Assembly (NCBI RefSeq): GCF_002278135.3
Contig: NZ_CP029425.2
Span: 3,138,001 to 3,202,000 of the forward strand
Direction: 5' to 3'
DNA from: Bradyrhizobium ottawaense
Lineage (GTDB): Bacteria > Pseudomonadota > Alphaproteobacteria > Rhizobiales > Xanthobacteraceae
DNA length: 64,000 nucleotides
In this document: positions 7,220 to 16,500 of the stretch, one piece after another
How the letters are laid out: each line of letters begins with the position of its first letter
How positions within the stretch are numbered: the first letter of the stretch is position 1
The notes under the pieces: generated by a model
What the model was told of the DNA's origin: nothing
The model's database searches: none
What the model saw: only the letters and a program-made list of their open reading frames with translations
Made by a program: the position numbers and the translations under genes

Positions 7220-10200
7220 TCACACGATCAGATCGTGCGACACATGGCCGTGAACGGTACCTGCCGAGAAAGGTGGATCGACATCGGACGGCGATGTTTC
7301 AGGCATGAATGCCGGCTCGGATCCATGGAATTCCCCAGCGTGCCCGTGATGACCGACGAAGTCCGAGAGCTGATCCAGCATCGCGCTATGCAGCGAGCCC
7401 TGCGACGCGTCATCCCGGAACTGGAACGAGTCGCCGAGCTGCTGCGGATCGGCAGGCTTTGATCCAGACGCTCCCCCGGACGGGTTGTGCTGGTCCGCCC
7501 CGCTTGAGAGCGAATGGTTGGCACCGCCGGTCGATGACTTCAGAAGGCTGGGGTTGAGCGAAGTGTCTGCCGCTTCGTGGGAATGAGCCGCCTGGGCGGC
7601 GCCTCTTGGTGATGAGACGCCGTCATTCCCAGCGTCGCTTCCGAGCGCAAGCCCGCTACCGGCGTGCTGTCCGGCAGCGCCATGGGCAAAATTCAGCATG
7701 GCGATGTCGGGCACCTGGCCGCTTGCGGCAATCGCGCCATTCTTGCCAGCCAATGAGGCTGCGTCGAGCCCGGCCGGGTTGGTGAAGACAAAGCTGGCCT
7801 CGGTGAGCGGGACCACGTGTTGCACGATCACAGACAGTCCGCCGGCTGAGGGAGTTGCCGCGTCGCCGCGGGGCGTTTCGGTCGCGAGCGTTTGCACTTC
7901 GTCTGAACTGGACAAGCTGGAATATCCGGTCTGTCCGATCTGGTCCCAGTTCGAATCGAGGCTGGTGGTCGCCTCGGTCGATTGGATTGTCGAACTTCCC
8001 GCAGCGAGAAGCGTGCCGTCGCCGCTGCCGGACTCGGACAAGCCTTCGGAAGTGATCGTCATCACGGCGGTCGCGTCACCCTGCGAGGTTGCGATGGGGT
8101 CGAGCAGCTCGCCGGCAGCCGCCGTCACAGGTGCCGCTGCCGGCGCCGTGATGAAGTCCGACGCGTCGATGGTTGCGATGCCCTGCAAATGGATTTCGAG
8201 CAGACTGGAATCGCCGACGTGCAGGGTCTGGTCCGTTGAATTGACGTACACGATCGTTTCATTCGCCGCGCTGTCATAGAGCCAGGCGATCGTATGTGCC
8301 GGCACGGCCGTGCTGGTCGAGCTCAAGGCCAATATGGCGAACCCAAGCGCGCCCATGGCAGTCAAGTCGATCTTGTCCGCTCCCGATGCAAAGTCGGTGA
8401 TGGTGTCGAACTGGCTTGCGTTGGAGTCGGCTACGAACAAGTAAGCGAAACGGTCGTTCCCATTGCTGCCGGTGAGCTGATCCGCACCAAATCCGCCCGT
8501 TATGGTGTCGGCGCCGTTGTTGCCGTTGATGGTATCGCTGCCCGAGCCGCCGTAGATGGTGTCATCCCCATCATTGCCTTTGATCGTGTCATTGCCCGAG
8601 CCGCCATAGAGAACGTCGGCCTTTCCGGTCCCATTGACCGTGTCGCTGCTGGCCCCCGCGTAGATGATCTGACCTGTGTTGCCGCCACCGGCAATCGTTT
8701 CGCTCCCCGGCGTTCCATACACGTTGGGGGGATCTGAGATCACGGCAGATCCGGTGGCCAGGTTATCGAAATCGTTCGGGTCTGCGTCGCTGGCACCATG
8801 AATGGCGACGGTCACCGTCTGCGTCGTACCGTCGATGGCAGTTATCGAGAAGGTGTCCGTCAGGGTTTCGCCGGCCTCGAGCGCCTGAACCACGGTGTTG
8901 TTGTTATCGAGGGTGTAAGTCCATACGCCGGCTGCGGTCATCGTGAAGGTGCCGTATCCGCCGTCGCTAGCAGCCGGCGAAGAGACTGCGGTGAACGTGT
9001 TCGGAGCGTTGTCGACGTCCGTATCGGTGAGCGTGCCGGTCGTGACGGGAATGCCGGGCGAGAAAGTTCCTGCCTCTGTCACTGAGCCGGTCGTGGTGCC
9101 GGAAATAAGGGCGGCGTCGTTGCTGCCCTGAATGGTGATCGTCACCACCTGCGGCGTACCGTCGAGGGCGTTGACGGTGAAACTGTCGGTGAGCGTGCCG
9201 CCGACATTGAGCGCCTGCACCGCGCCGCTGGCGTTGTCCAAGGTGTAGGTCCACACGCCGGCGGCGGTTATCGTAAAGGTGCCATAACCATTCGTGCTTG
9301 CCTTGGGCGAACTCACCGCGCTGAAGGTATTGGACGGATTGTCGACGTCGGAGGCAAAGAGCGTGCCCGTTGTGCTCGGGCTGCCGGGTGTCGCGTTGGC
9401 AACGCCTCCGGCCTCGGTCACCGAGGCGGTCGTGGTGCCGGAAACGACGGCCGCATCGTTGGCGCCATGGATGGTGATCGTTACCACTTGGGCCGTTCCG
9501 TCCAGAGTGGTCACTGTGAACGTGTCGGTCAGTGTCTCGCCGGTATTGAGCCCCTGCACCGCGCCGTTGGCATTGTCGAGCGTGTAGGTCCACACGCCCG
9601 CTGCCGTCATGGTGAAGGTGCCATAGCCGGCGGCGCTCACCGTCGGCGATCCGACGGCCGTGAAAGCATTGGCGGTCGTGTCGACGTCGGCGTCGGTGAG
9701 GGTGCCGGTCGCGGTGGGTGTGCCGGGGTTTGCGTTGGCGACGTCGCCAGCCTCGATCACGTCGCCGGTCGTCGCGCCGGAAATGATCGCAGCGTCACTG
9801 GTCCCGTGGATGGTGATCGTCACCACCTGTGGGGTGCCTCCGATCGAGGTCACCGTAAAGCTGTCGGTCAGCGTCTCGCCGGCATTGAGTGCCTGCACTG
9901 CGAGGTTGGCATTGTCCAAGGTGTAGGTCCACACGCCGGCCGCCGTCATCGTGAAGGTGCCATAGCCACCGGCGCTCGCGGTTGGCGAACTCACGGCGGT
10001 GAACGTATTGGGCGGATCGTCGACATCGATGTCGGTGAGGGTGCCGGTCGCAAGCGGCGTGCCGGGCGTTCCGTTGGCGATGCCGCCAGCCTCGATGATC
10101 GAACCGGTCGTGGTGCCGGAGATGATTGCAGCGTCATTGACACCGTTGATGGTGATCGTGAAGGTCTGGGTGACGGAGGTGAGTCCGTCGGAGACGGTGA

Positions 10201-11353
10201 TAACGAAACCGTCGGTCGTAGGCGCCTTCAGCGCGTTGATTGCGGCATTGTCGGGCACGAACGTATAAGCGCCGCTCGTGCTGTTGACGTAGAGAATCCC
10301 GTAGGAACTTGTCTTCGACAGATCGTACGTCACTCCATCCAGAACCGTACTGCCGGCGCTGGCCCCGATGATGCCGAAGGTCAGATTGCCGCCGCCGCTG
10401 GTGCTACTGGCACTGAAGGTTCCCGTCGTCGCCGTGAATGTGTCAAACACGACCGTATCGAGCTCGATTGGCCCAGCCCCGGTGCTGAGAGTCGGCGGTA
10501 CAGGGTCCAAGAGCGCGAAAGTGATGAGTGGCAACGTCGTCGGCAAGATCTGCAGCGTGGGCGCATCCGGCTGAATGAAATTGATCGGCTGCAGTGGCTG
10601 GGGTTTGACGAAGAAAGGCGTGCTCGAGCCACGGGGCCCTTGTTCTCCTAGATTGGCGAGCACATCCTGTTGGGCGGCGCGCAACTCCTCCATGCGAGCC
10701 GCCGTGTTCGCGACGTGATTGACGCTGATGGTGGATCCCACCTTCTTGATGACGATCGTCTCGCCGGGATCTTCGACGATGATGCGTCGCGGGACCCGCT
10801 CCTTGGTCACGAGCTCAAATGCGCCGTGCGCAAGGTCCTTGTAGGTAATGGAGTCGTCATCCAGGAATGTGACATCCGGGTCCGCGGCCTCGGCATGCTG
10901 CGCGGCCGAGAAGGTCAATGCTGCAAGTGTCAGCATCCCGAAACCGCCCGCGTGGCCCCGGGCGCGAATGCCTGCAATGGGCGTATTCAGCTGGAGCGCC
11001 CCGGTTTCCGCCAGCCGGCCCGGTACGAAACTGAAGCTCCCTCGGGTCACGTCGAACAAGGCTGCAGGTGGCATGCCTTCGACGTCGAAGACAAACTCGC
11101 TCAGCACAACGTGAGTGCTGCAGGCGATGTTGAAGAAAGTACCGTCGATGAAGCAGATTGTGATCTGCCCGTCGGCGTCGGTCTCCAGCACGTCGCCCCG
11201 GTAGATGGGCGCACCAGCTACGGCCTGTGTGGCGACGCAGCTCGCTCGCGTAAGCGCACAGCAACCGATCACTCTATGAATATGGCCGATGAGTTCGACG
11301 GGCAGGGCCATGGCGGCCCCGCTGTCAACCTGGATGCCGGATGCAACTAACAT
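7220..11353 (-). CDS. Giant FecR/VCBS-repeat/RTX surface protein, adhesin-like
   Basis: A 1377-residue protein. In order: a FecR-like domain (about residues 20-135, GAPIYRGDVLETDADGQI); a hydrophobic segment (about 138-155); a Pro-rich linker; a cadherin/VCBS-like domain (about 295-405); four tandem VCBS repeats (about 405-855, each with a YGTFTMTAAGVWTYTLDNAN-like core); RTX calcium-binding nonapeptides (about 880-965, GGSGNDTIKGNDGDD); and a low-complexity Ser/Ala/Gly C-terminus. There is no cleavable N-terminal signal. VCBS plus RTX proteins of this type usually leave by type I secretion and act in adhesion or biofilm formation. No type I secretion genes are visible here. The GAGG 7 bases before ATG 11353 supports the start. 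Confidence 0.85.
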   Translation of the reverse strand: MLVASGIQVDSGAAMALPVELIGHIHRVIGCCALTRASCVATQAVAGAPIYRGDVLETDADGQITICFIDGTFFNIACSTHVVLSEFVFDVEGMPPAALFDVTRGSFSFVPGRLAETGALQLNTPIAGIRARGHAGGFGMLTLAALTFSAAQHAEAADPDVTFLDDDSITYKDLAHGAFELVTKERVPRRIIVEDPGETIVIKKVGSTISVNHVANTAARMEELRAAQQDVLANLGEQGPRGSSTPFFVKPQPLQPINFIQPDAPTLQILPTTLPLITFALLDPVPPTLSTGAGPIELDTVVFDTFTATTGTFSASSTSGGGNLTFGIIGASAGSTVLDGVTYDLSKTSSYGILYVNSTSGAYTFVPDNAAINALKAPTTDGFVITVSDGLTSVTQTFTITINGVNDAAIISGTTTGSIIEAGGIANGTPGTPLATGTLTDIDVDDPPNTFTAVSSPTASAGGYGTFTMTAAGVWTYTLDNANLAVQALNAGETLTDSFTVTSIGGTPQVVTITIHGTSDAAIISGATTGDVIEAGDVANANPGTPTATGTLTDADVDTTANAFTAVGSPTVSAAGYGTFTMTAAGVWTYTLDNANGAVQGLNTGETLTDTFTVTTLDGTAQVVTITIHGANDAAVVSGTTTASVTEAGGVANATPGSPSTTGTLFASDVDNPSNTFSAVSSPKASTNGYGTFTITAAGVWTYTLDNASGAVQALNVGGTLTDSFTVNALDGTPQVVTITIQGSNDAALISGTTTGSVTEAGTFSPGIPVTTGTLTDTDVDNAPNTFTAVSSPAASDGGYGTFTMTAAGVWTYTLDNNNTVVQALEAGETLTDTFSITAIDGTTQTVTVAIHGASDADPNDFDNLATGSAVISDPPNVYGTPGSETIAGGGNTGQIIYAGASSDTVNGTGKADVLYGGSGNDTIKGNDGDDTIYGGSGSDTINGNNGADTITGGFGADQLTGSNGNDRFAYLFVADSNASQFDTITDFASGADKIDLTAMGALGFAILALSSTSTAVPAHTIAWLYDSAANETIVYVNSTDQTLHVGDSSLLEIHLQGIATIDASDFITAPAAAPVTAAAGELLDPIATSQGDATAVMTITSEGLSESGSGDGTLLAAGSSTIQSTEATTSLDSNWDQIGQTGYSSLSSSDEVQTLATETPRGDAATPSAGGLSVIVQHVVPLTEASFVFTNPAGLDAASLAGKNGAIAASGQVPDIAMLNFAHGAAGQHAGSGLALGSDAGNDGVSSPRGAAQAAHSHEAADTSLNPSLLKSSTGGANHSLSSGADQHNPSGGASGSKPADPQQLGDSFQFRDDASQGSLHSAMLDQLSDFVGHHGHAGEFHGSEPAFMPETSPSDVDPPFSAGTVHGHVSHDLIV
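8785..10140 (-). repeat. Four tandem VCBS-coding repeats of about 340 bases
   Basis: Within the adhesin-like gene, four consecutive units of about 113 codons share a template: (A/V)ISG-TTT-EAGG, TGTL-D-DVD, a central YGTF-T-AAGVWTYTLDN block, and a closing TPQVVTITIHG-like strand. The units differ by scattered substitutions, so they look like an old duplication under selection. Copy number may vary between strains and could mislead short-read assembly. Confidence 0.85.
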
Positions 11354-11725
11354 GGCTAGACCTCGCCCGGGTGATCGATTCAGGCTCGGCGTGCTGCCAA
11401 AACCTTGCTGGGGCCCTCGCCAAGGGACAAAATTTCCTGGGCGCTGGCAGCCCCGAAGGCTTGCCCGCCGAAAAAATCAAGTCGATCGAGAGAGATGCAT
11501 TGCGCGGGAGAGAGCGACGCGTACCGCCATTCCCGCCGTGCCCCCTCCCGCCAATGTGATTAAATTGACAAACGAGACGTATTTAATTTGTGGCGCTCGT
11601 GTAGCGCTGGAGATAAATTAGGCTAGTTAATAAAATTAAACAACAATTATAGTTATTCTGGCAGCGCTGCGCGGTTCAAGAATGGGCCGCCGATAGCGAC
11701 GAGATCTTCTCAGAAAGGGGGGATC
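11354..11725. promoter_or_regulatory. AT-rich divergent intergenic region
   Basis: These 372 bases separate the leftward adhesin-like gene from the rightward FecR gene. Positions about 11560-11660 are much richer in A and T than the surroundings, with repeated TTAA and a TTGACA near 11567. I see no gene. An AT-rich patch between genes that look horizontally acquired would suit H-NS-like (MucR/Ros or MvaT type) silencing, but that is inference. Confidence 0.4.
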
Positions 11726-12376
11726 ATGTGCAGACCTGCGATAGCCGCTTTGACGACCGGCCTGGTTTTGGCCCTTGCCAATTTCTTGCCGAGTGAGGCT
11801 CGAGCGCAAATCGATTCCGCCAAGCCCGCCGTCGCTGCCTCGTCATCGAAACCGATTGGGAAGGTGGTGGTGGCCACAGGCTCGGTCACGATCGAACATG
11901 CGGGCGCCGTGGTCGTTCAGGCGAATGTCTCGAGTGACCCTGGCCGGGCCAACACGGGTGATCCCGTATATCTTGGTGACGTGGTGCAGACGGGGGCCGA
12001 CGGCCGCGTCGGCATCAATTTTACCGACGGCAGCTCGTTCAATTTATCGAGCAACGCCCGCATGGTGTTGGATCACTATGTGTATGAGCCGGCCGGCAAG
12101 TCCAATGCGACCCTATTCAATCTCGCCAGGGGAACGTTCACTTTTGTTGCGGGCGGTGTCGCGAAGACCGGCGACATGAAGGTCGATACTCCCGTCGCCA
12201 CGCTGGGGATCCGAGGCACGACGCCGCATGTCGAGATTTCGGACGATGGGTCGGTCAAAATTTCGACCCTGATCGAAGAGGGCAAGAGTAAGCTCTTGAA
12301 GAAACCGCCGACATCGGCGGCGCCGGAGCCCGATCGAACCAGCAATCGGAGGCTCAACATCTGCCGGGGATGCTGA
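11726..12376 (+). CDS. Secreted FecR-domain protein
   Basis: 216 residues with a signal peptide (cleavage after about residue 28, EARAQ) and one FecR domain: GKVVVATGSVTIEHAG, GDPVYLGDVVQTGADGRVGI, DGSSFNLSSNARMVLD, ATLFNLARGTFTFVAGGVAK, and VATLGIRGTTPHVEI. It ends in a short Cys-containing tail (NICRGC). Despite the name, the domain occurs in many periplasmic and surface proteins not linked to iron-dicitrate signalling. No sigma factor or TonB receptor is nearby. AAGGGGGG precedes the ATG. The adhesin-like gene next door carries a diverged copy of the same domain, suggesting a shared history. Confidence 0.82.
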   Translation: MCRPAIAALTTGLVLALANFLPSEARAQIDSAKPAVAASSSKPIGKVVVATGSVTIEHAGAVVVQANVSSDPGRANTGDPVYLGDVVQTGADGRVGINFTDGSSFNLSSNARMVLDHYVYEPAGKSNATLFNLARGTFTFVAGGVAKTGDMKVDTPVATLGIRGTTPHVEISDDGSVKISTLIEEGKSKLLKKPPTSAAPEPDRTSNRRLNICRGC

Positions 12377-12481
12377 GAAACTTGCTAGGCCCGAAGCCGC
12401 CGTGATGCCGCAGTGCCGGCCGGGCAGGGAGACCAGGATTGGCGCTTCGTTCGCTGTCGGAGCCGGACACTTGGTGTGGAA

Positions 12482-13384
12482 ATGATTGCAAGAGCCAGTT
12501 TCATCAAGGCCGTGATGCTCATTCTTGTCCTTGTGCTGTCCAGTTCGTCGGGCTGGGCGCAGAAGAAGGGCAGCTCCCTCAAGAATGTTGAACTGTGTAA
12601 CGGCTCAGACCGCGTGTCACCCGAAGCTCGGATCGATGGCTGCAAGGCGTTTATCGATGCGGGCGAGGGAGCGGTGAACGGCTTCGTTGTCGCCTACAAC
12701 AACAGGGGGAATGCCTATAGCGCCAAAGCCGACTACGAACGCGCGATCAAGGATTTCGTTGAAGCGACCAGGCTTGATCCGAATTATGCGAAAGCGTTCA
12801 ACAACCTCGGCGTGGCCTATCTGAGAACGGGGGCGCGCGATCTGGCGATCGGCGCCTTCGACGAGGCGCTCAGGCTCAACCCGAACTACGGCTCCGCTTT
12901 TGCCAACCGTGCGGCGGCCCACCTGCAAGGGAACGCGTACGACCGCGCAGCGCGGGACTATGACGAGGCAATTCGCCTTGATCCGAAGCTGGAGGCGGTG
13001 CGGAGCGGACGCTGTTGGACCCGAGCCGTCCTTGGCGATTTGCAGGCTGCGCTGGAAGACTGCGATATTGCGCTTCGATCGGGAGCAAACAACGCGGCAA
13101 CATACGATTCGCGCGCTCTCATAAATCTGAAAATGGGGCAATTCTCCGCGGCGATGCATGACTACAACTCAGCGCTGCGGTTCGCGCCCAAGCTTGCGAG
13201 CGCGCTCTACGGCCGAGGGATTGCCAAATTCAAGCTCGGCGACACAGATGGTAGCCATAGCGATATCTCGGCGGCCAGAAAAATCGACGCTGGAATCGAC
13301 CAAGCCTTTGACCGCTATGGGGTGCCCGTGAAGGGACAGGTCAACCGCGACGGCACCGTTTTGCAGGTGTTAACGAGGCCTTAA
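12482..13384 (+). CDS. Exported TPR-repeat protein
   Basis: 300 residues from ATG 12482; an upstream in-frame start at 12413 would bury the signal peptide. The signal peptide covers about residues 1-26 (ends SGWAQ). It is followed by at least six tetratricopeptide units with family signatures such as YNNRGNAYSAKADYERAIKD and AFNNLGVAYLRTGARDLAIG. TPR arrays bind protein partners. The gene follows the FecR gene by about 105 bases on the same strand, so a joint role is plausible. Its final codon overlaps a CtrA-type box. Confidence 0.8.
   Translation: MIARASFIKAVMLILVLVLSSSSGWAQKKGSSLKNVELCNGSDRVSPEARIDGCKAFIDAGEGAVNGFVVAYNNRGNAYSAKADYERAIKDFVEATRLDPNYAKAFNNLGVAYLRTGARDLAIGAFDEALRLNPNYGSAFANRAAAHLQGNAYDRAARDYDEAIRLDPKLEAVRSGRCWTRAVLGDLQAALEDCDIALRSGANNAATYDSRALINLKMGQFSAAMHDYNSALRFAPKLASALYGRGIAKFKLGDTDGSHSDISAARKIDAGIDQAFDRYGVPVKGQVNRDGTVLQVLTRP
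13370..13384 (+). promoter_or_regulatory. CtrA-type box (TTAA-N7-TTAA), copy 1
   Basis: TTAACGAGGCCTTAA is a perfect match to the full CtrA recognition pattern TTAA-N7-TTAA. It overlaps the stop codon of the upstream TPR gene and lies about 175 bases before the large exported TPR gene. Binding is inference from the sequence. Confidence 0.6.
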
Positions 13385-13466
13385 CCATCGGCGTCTCAAA
13401 TTCAGACGCCCGCCCACGCTCGATGCGGCACGGCGTGCTGCCTCCAAAGCAAATCAAGATATAGCA

Positions 13467-13481
13467 TTAACAAGTCCTTAA
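13467..13481 (+). promoter_or_regulatory. CtrA-type box (TTAA-N7-TTAA), copy 2
   Basis: TTAACAAGTCCTTAA, a second perfect TTAA-N7-TTAA, lies about 78 bases before the chosen start of the 1242-residue gene, a normal distance for a CtrA-activated promoter. Two perfect boxes 83 bases apart make chance less likely. Confidence 0.65.
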
Positions 13482-13558
13482 TTGGCGAGACCTACAGTCG
13501 ACGGCATGGGCCGGCCTTAGTGCCGGCATGGACCGCCGAACCGGAAGAAATGCCGCCA

Positions 13559-16500
13559 ATGGCGCGAAAGGCTGCCGCTGGATTTGTGACGCGAGCCCGC
13601 GCCTTGGCGTCGGGGCTGTTGCGTCATGTCCGAACAGCGGGCGTGCTGGCGGCCTGCCTGCTGACCGGTCTCGGTGCGCCTGCCCGGGCGGCCGATCCGA
13701 TCAGGGGCGAGGCGAGCTTTTCGGCCGGTGGCGGCTTTGCCCGTCTCGTCATCAAGCTCGGCGAGGACGTTCCCTCCGAGGTGACGACCGCAGGCTCCAT
13801 CCTCATCATCCGGTTCGACCGGGCGGTCGACGTTCCCGTCGACCGCGTTCCCGAAGGCGCGCCCGATTACGTCAACTCCGCGCGCCGCGATCCTGACGGC
13901 GGTGCCATCCGCCTGTCGCTGGCGCGGCGCGTCACCGTCAACACCATGAATGCCGGCGAGCGCACCTTCGTCGACCTGTTGCCCGAGGGCTGGAAGGGAC
14001 CGCCGCCGAGCCTGCCGATGGACGTGGTCAAGGAGCTCGCCGAGCGCGCCCGCGTGGCCGAGCGCGCGTTGCGTGCCCAGCGCGCCGCGGCGGAGACCAA
14101 GAAGCGTCCGCAGATCCGCGTGCGGGCCTCGGTGCAGCCGACCTTCGTGCGCTTCGTGTTCGAGATGCCCGACGGCGTCGGCGTCTCCTCCGTGCTCAAC
14201 GAGCAGAAGCTCACACTCGCTTTCAACGCCAACCTCAATTTCGATCTGGCGGACGCGGTCGTCGCGGCGCCGCCGAACGTCGCCTCGATCAAGCAGAAGG
14301 CCGACATCGATCAGACCAATGTCGAGATCGCGCTGATCGGCGATTCCGACGTGCATTCGTTCCGCGACGAGAAGAACTACGTCGTCGACGTCTCTTTCCA
14401 GCCCGACAAGGGCAAGACCGCCGCGACGCCCGAGGCGGCGATCGCGCAGATGAAGCCTGTCGGTCACGGACCGGCCCCCGACAAGCCCGCGGCCGAGAAG
14501 CCGAAGGACGCCCATCGCGAGATCGCGCCGCCGACCTCCGAGACGATCGCGCGCGAAGCCAAGATCGAGGTCAAGCCCGAGGTGAAGCCCGAAGCGCCCG
14601 CCGCGATGCCGCCCGCTGAAGCGCCGAAACCGGCGCCGGCCGCCGCGACTGAGGCTGTGCACGCTCCGGAAGCGCCCAAGGAAACTGCCAAGGAAACTGC
14701 GAAGGAAACTGCGAAGCCCGCGCCGCCGGTTTCCGAAGCGGCGGCCACGCCTGCCAAGCCGGCGCCTGCCGAAGCGCCCAAAGAGGCCGTGAAGGAAGCC
14801 GCCAAGGCTGCGCCCGTTGAGGCGCCGGCCGCGCCGCAGCCCACGATCGCCAGCGTCGATGCGCGCCGCGACAGCGACGGCCTGCGCGTGACGTTCCCAA
14901 TTCAGGTCGCAACACCGGCGGCCGCGTTCCGCCGCGGCGACACGGTGTGGCTGGTGTTCGATACGCCGAAGCCGATCGACGTCGAGGCGATCCGCGCCAG
15001 GGGCGGGGCGATGATCGGCGAGGTCGGCCGCATCCCGCTCGACAAGGGGCAGGCGGTGCGGATCCGTCTCACCCGCCCGCTGGTCTACTCGCTGGCGAGC
15101 GAGGAGGTCGGCAAGGAGACCAACTGGCTGCTGACGCTCGCCGACAAGATCCAGTCGACGCCGCTGCCGCTGATGATGTCGCGCAACATCACCGACCCCG
15201 CGCTCGCCAACATCGCCATCCCCTTCGCCAATCCCGGCCTGCTGCACAAGCTCACCGACCCCGATGCCGGCGACGCGCTCTATGTCGTCACCGCGCAGCG
15301 GCCGGTGCGCGGCTTCATCAAGCGGCAGGATCTCGTCGATCTCTCGCTGCTGGAATCCGCGCACGGCATCGCGATCCGGCCGAACTCCGACGAGGTCGGC
15401 GTCGAGGTCGGCGCCGACAAGGTGATCCTCGGCAAGAAGGGCGGACTGACGCTGTCGCCGGTCGACATCTCGGCCGAGCGCGCGCCGACCGCGGTGCGCC
15501 CGATCTTCAGCCCCGAAGGCTGGCGCAAGGGCCAGTCGGACAACTTCATGGCGCGCCAGGCCGAGCTGATGACGGCGATCTCGGCCGTCGAACCGGCGCT
15601 GCGTTCCCTGCCGCGGCTCGATCTCGCGCAGTTCTACATGTCGCGCGCGATGTATCACGAGGCCAAGGCCGTGACCGAGCTGATGCTGAGCGATCCGCTC
15701 AACAAGGAGGAGAGCGGCGCGCTGATCATGCATGCGATCGCCAGCATCCTGATCGGCCGGCCGGCGCAGGGCCTGAAGGACCTCGCCAATCCCGTGATCG
15801 GCAACAGCCACGATTCCCAGCTCTGGAAGGCGCTCGCCTATGCTCGCCAGGGCAAATGGGCTGACGCGCGCGAAAAATTCAAGAACGTCGAATTCGCCAT
15901 TGCCTCGCTGCCGCTCGACATCCAGCGCATCGTGACGATGGACGCGATGCGCGCCTCACTCGAGGTGAAGGACTACGCCGGCGCCTCCAAGCGCCGCAGC
16001 GAGCTCGAGGTGGTCGGCGTCTCGCCCGAGGCCGCGCCCGGCTTCGCCGTGCTGCGCGGCCGGCTCGCCGAGGCGCTCGGCCACGACAAGGACGCGCTCG
16101 ACGACTACAGGTTCGCGGCGGCCTCGGCCGATCGGCCGGCTGCGGCCGAGGCCAAGCAGCTCGAGGTTGCGCTGCGGCAGAAGCGCGACGAGATCAGCAA
16201 GGAAGACGCGCTGCGCGAGCTCGAGACCCTGTCCATGACCTGGCGCGGCGACGCGATCGAGGTCAAGACGCTGCAGATGCTGTCGCAGATGTTTGCCGAG
16301 AACGGGCGCTACCGCGATGCGCTCACCGCGGCGCGCACCGCGACCAGGCTGCAGCCGAACGCCGAAGCCTCGCGCCAGGCGCAGGATCTCGCCTCGGACC
16401 TGTTCACCAAGATCTTCCTGGGACCGAAGGGCGACGAGCTGCCGCCGGTCGAGGCGCTCGGGATGTTCTACGAATTCCGCGAGCTGACGCCGATCGGCCG

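Noticed and set aside
8785..10140. Repeats resembling a satellite or CRISPR array
   Set aside because: They are coding, about 340 bases long and correspond to VCBS protein domains.
14670..14720. Tandem KETA repeats coded by AAGGAAACTGC
   Set aside because: A short linker expansion inside a real gene, not a mobile or CRISPR repeat.
13517..15811. Long minus-strand ORF of 764 codons
   Set aside because: Antisense of the large TPR gene; Arg/Gly-rich and without domains.
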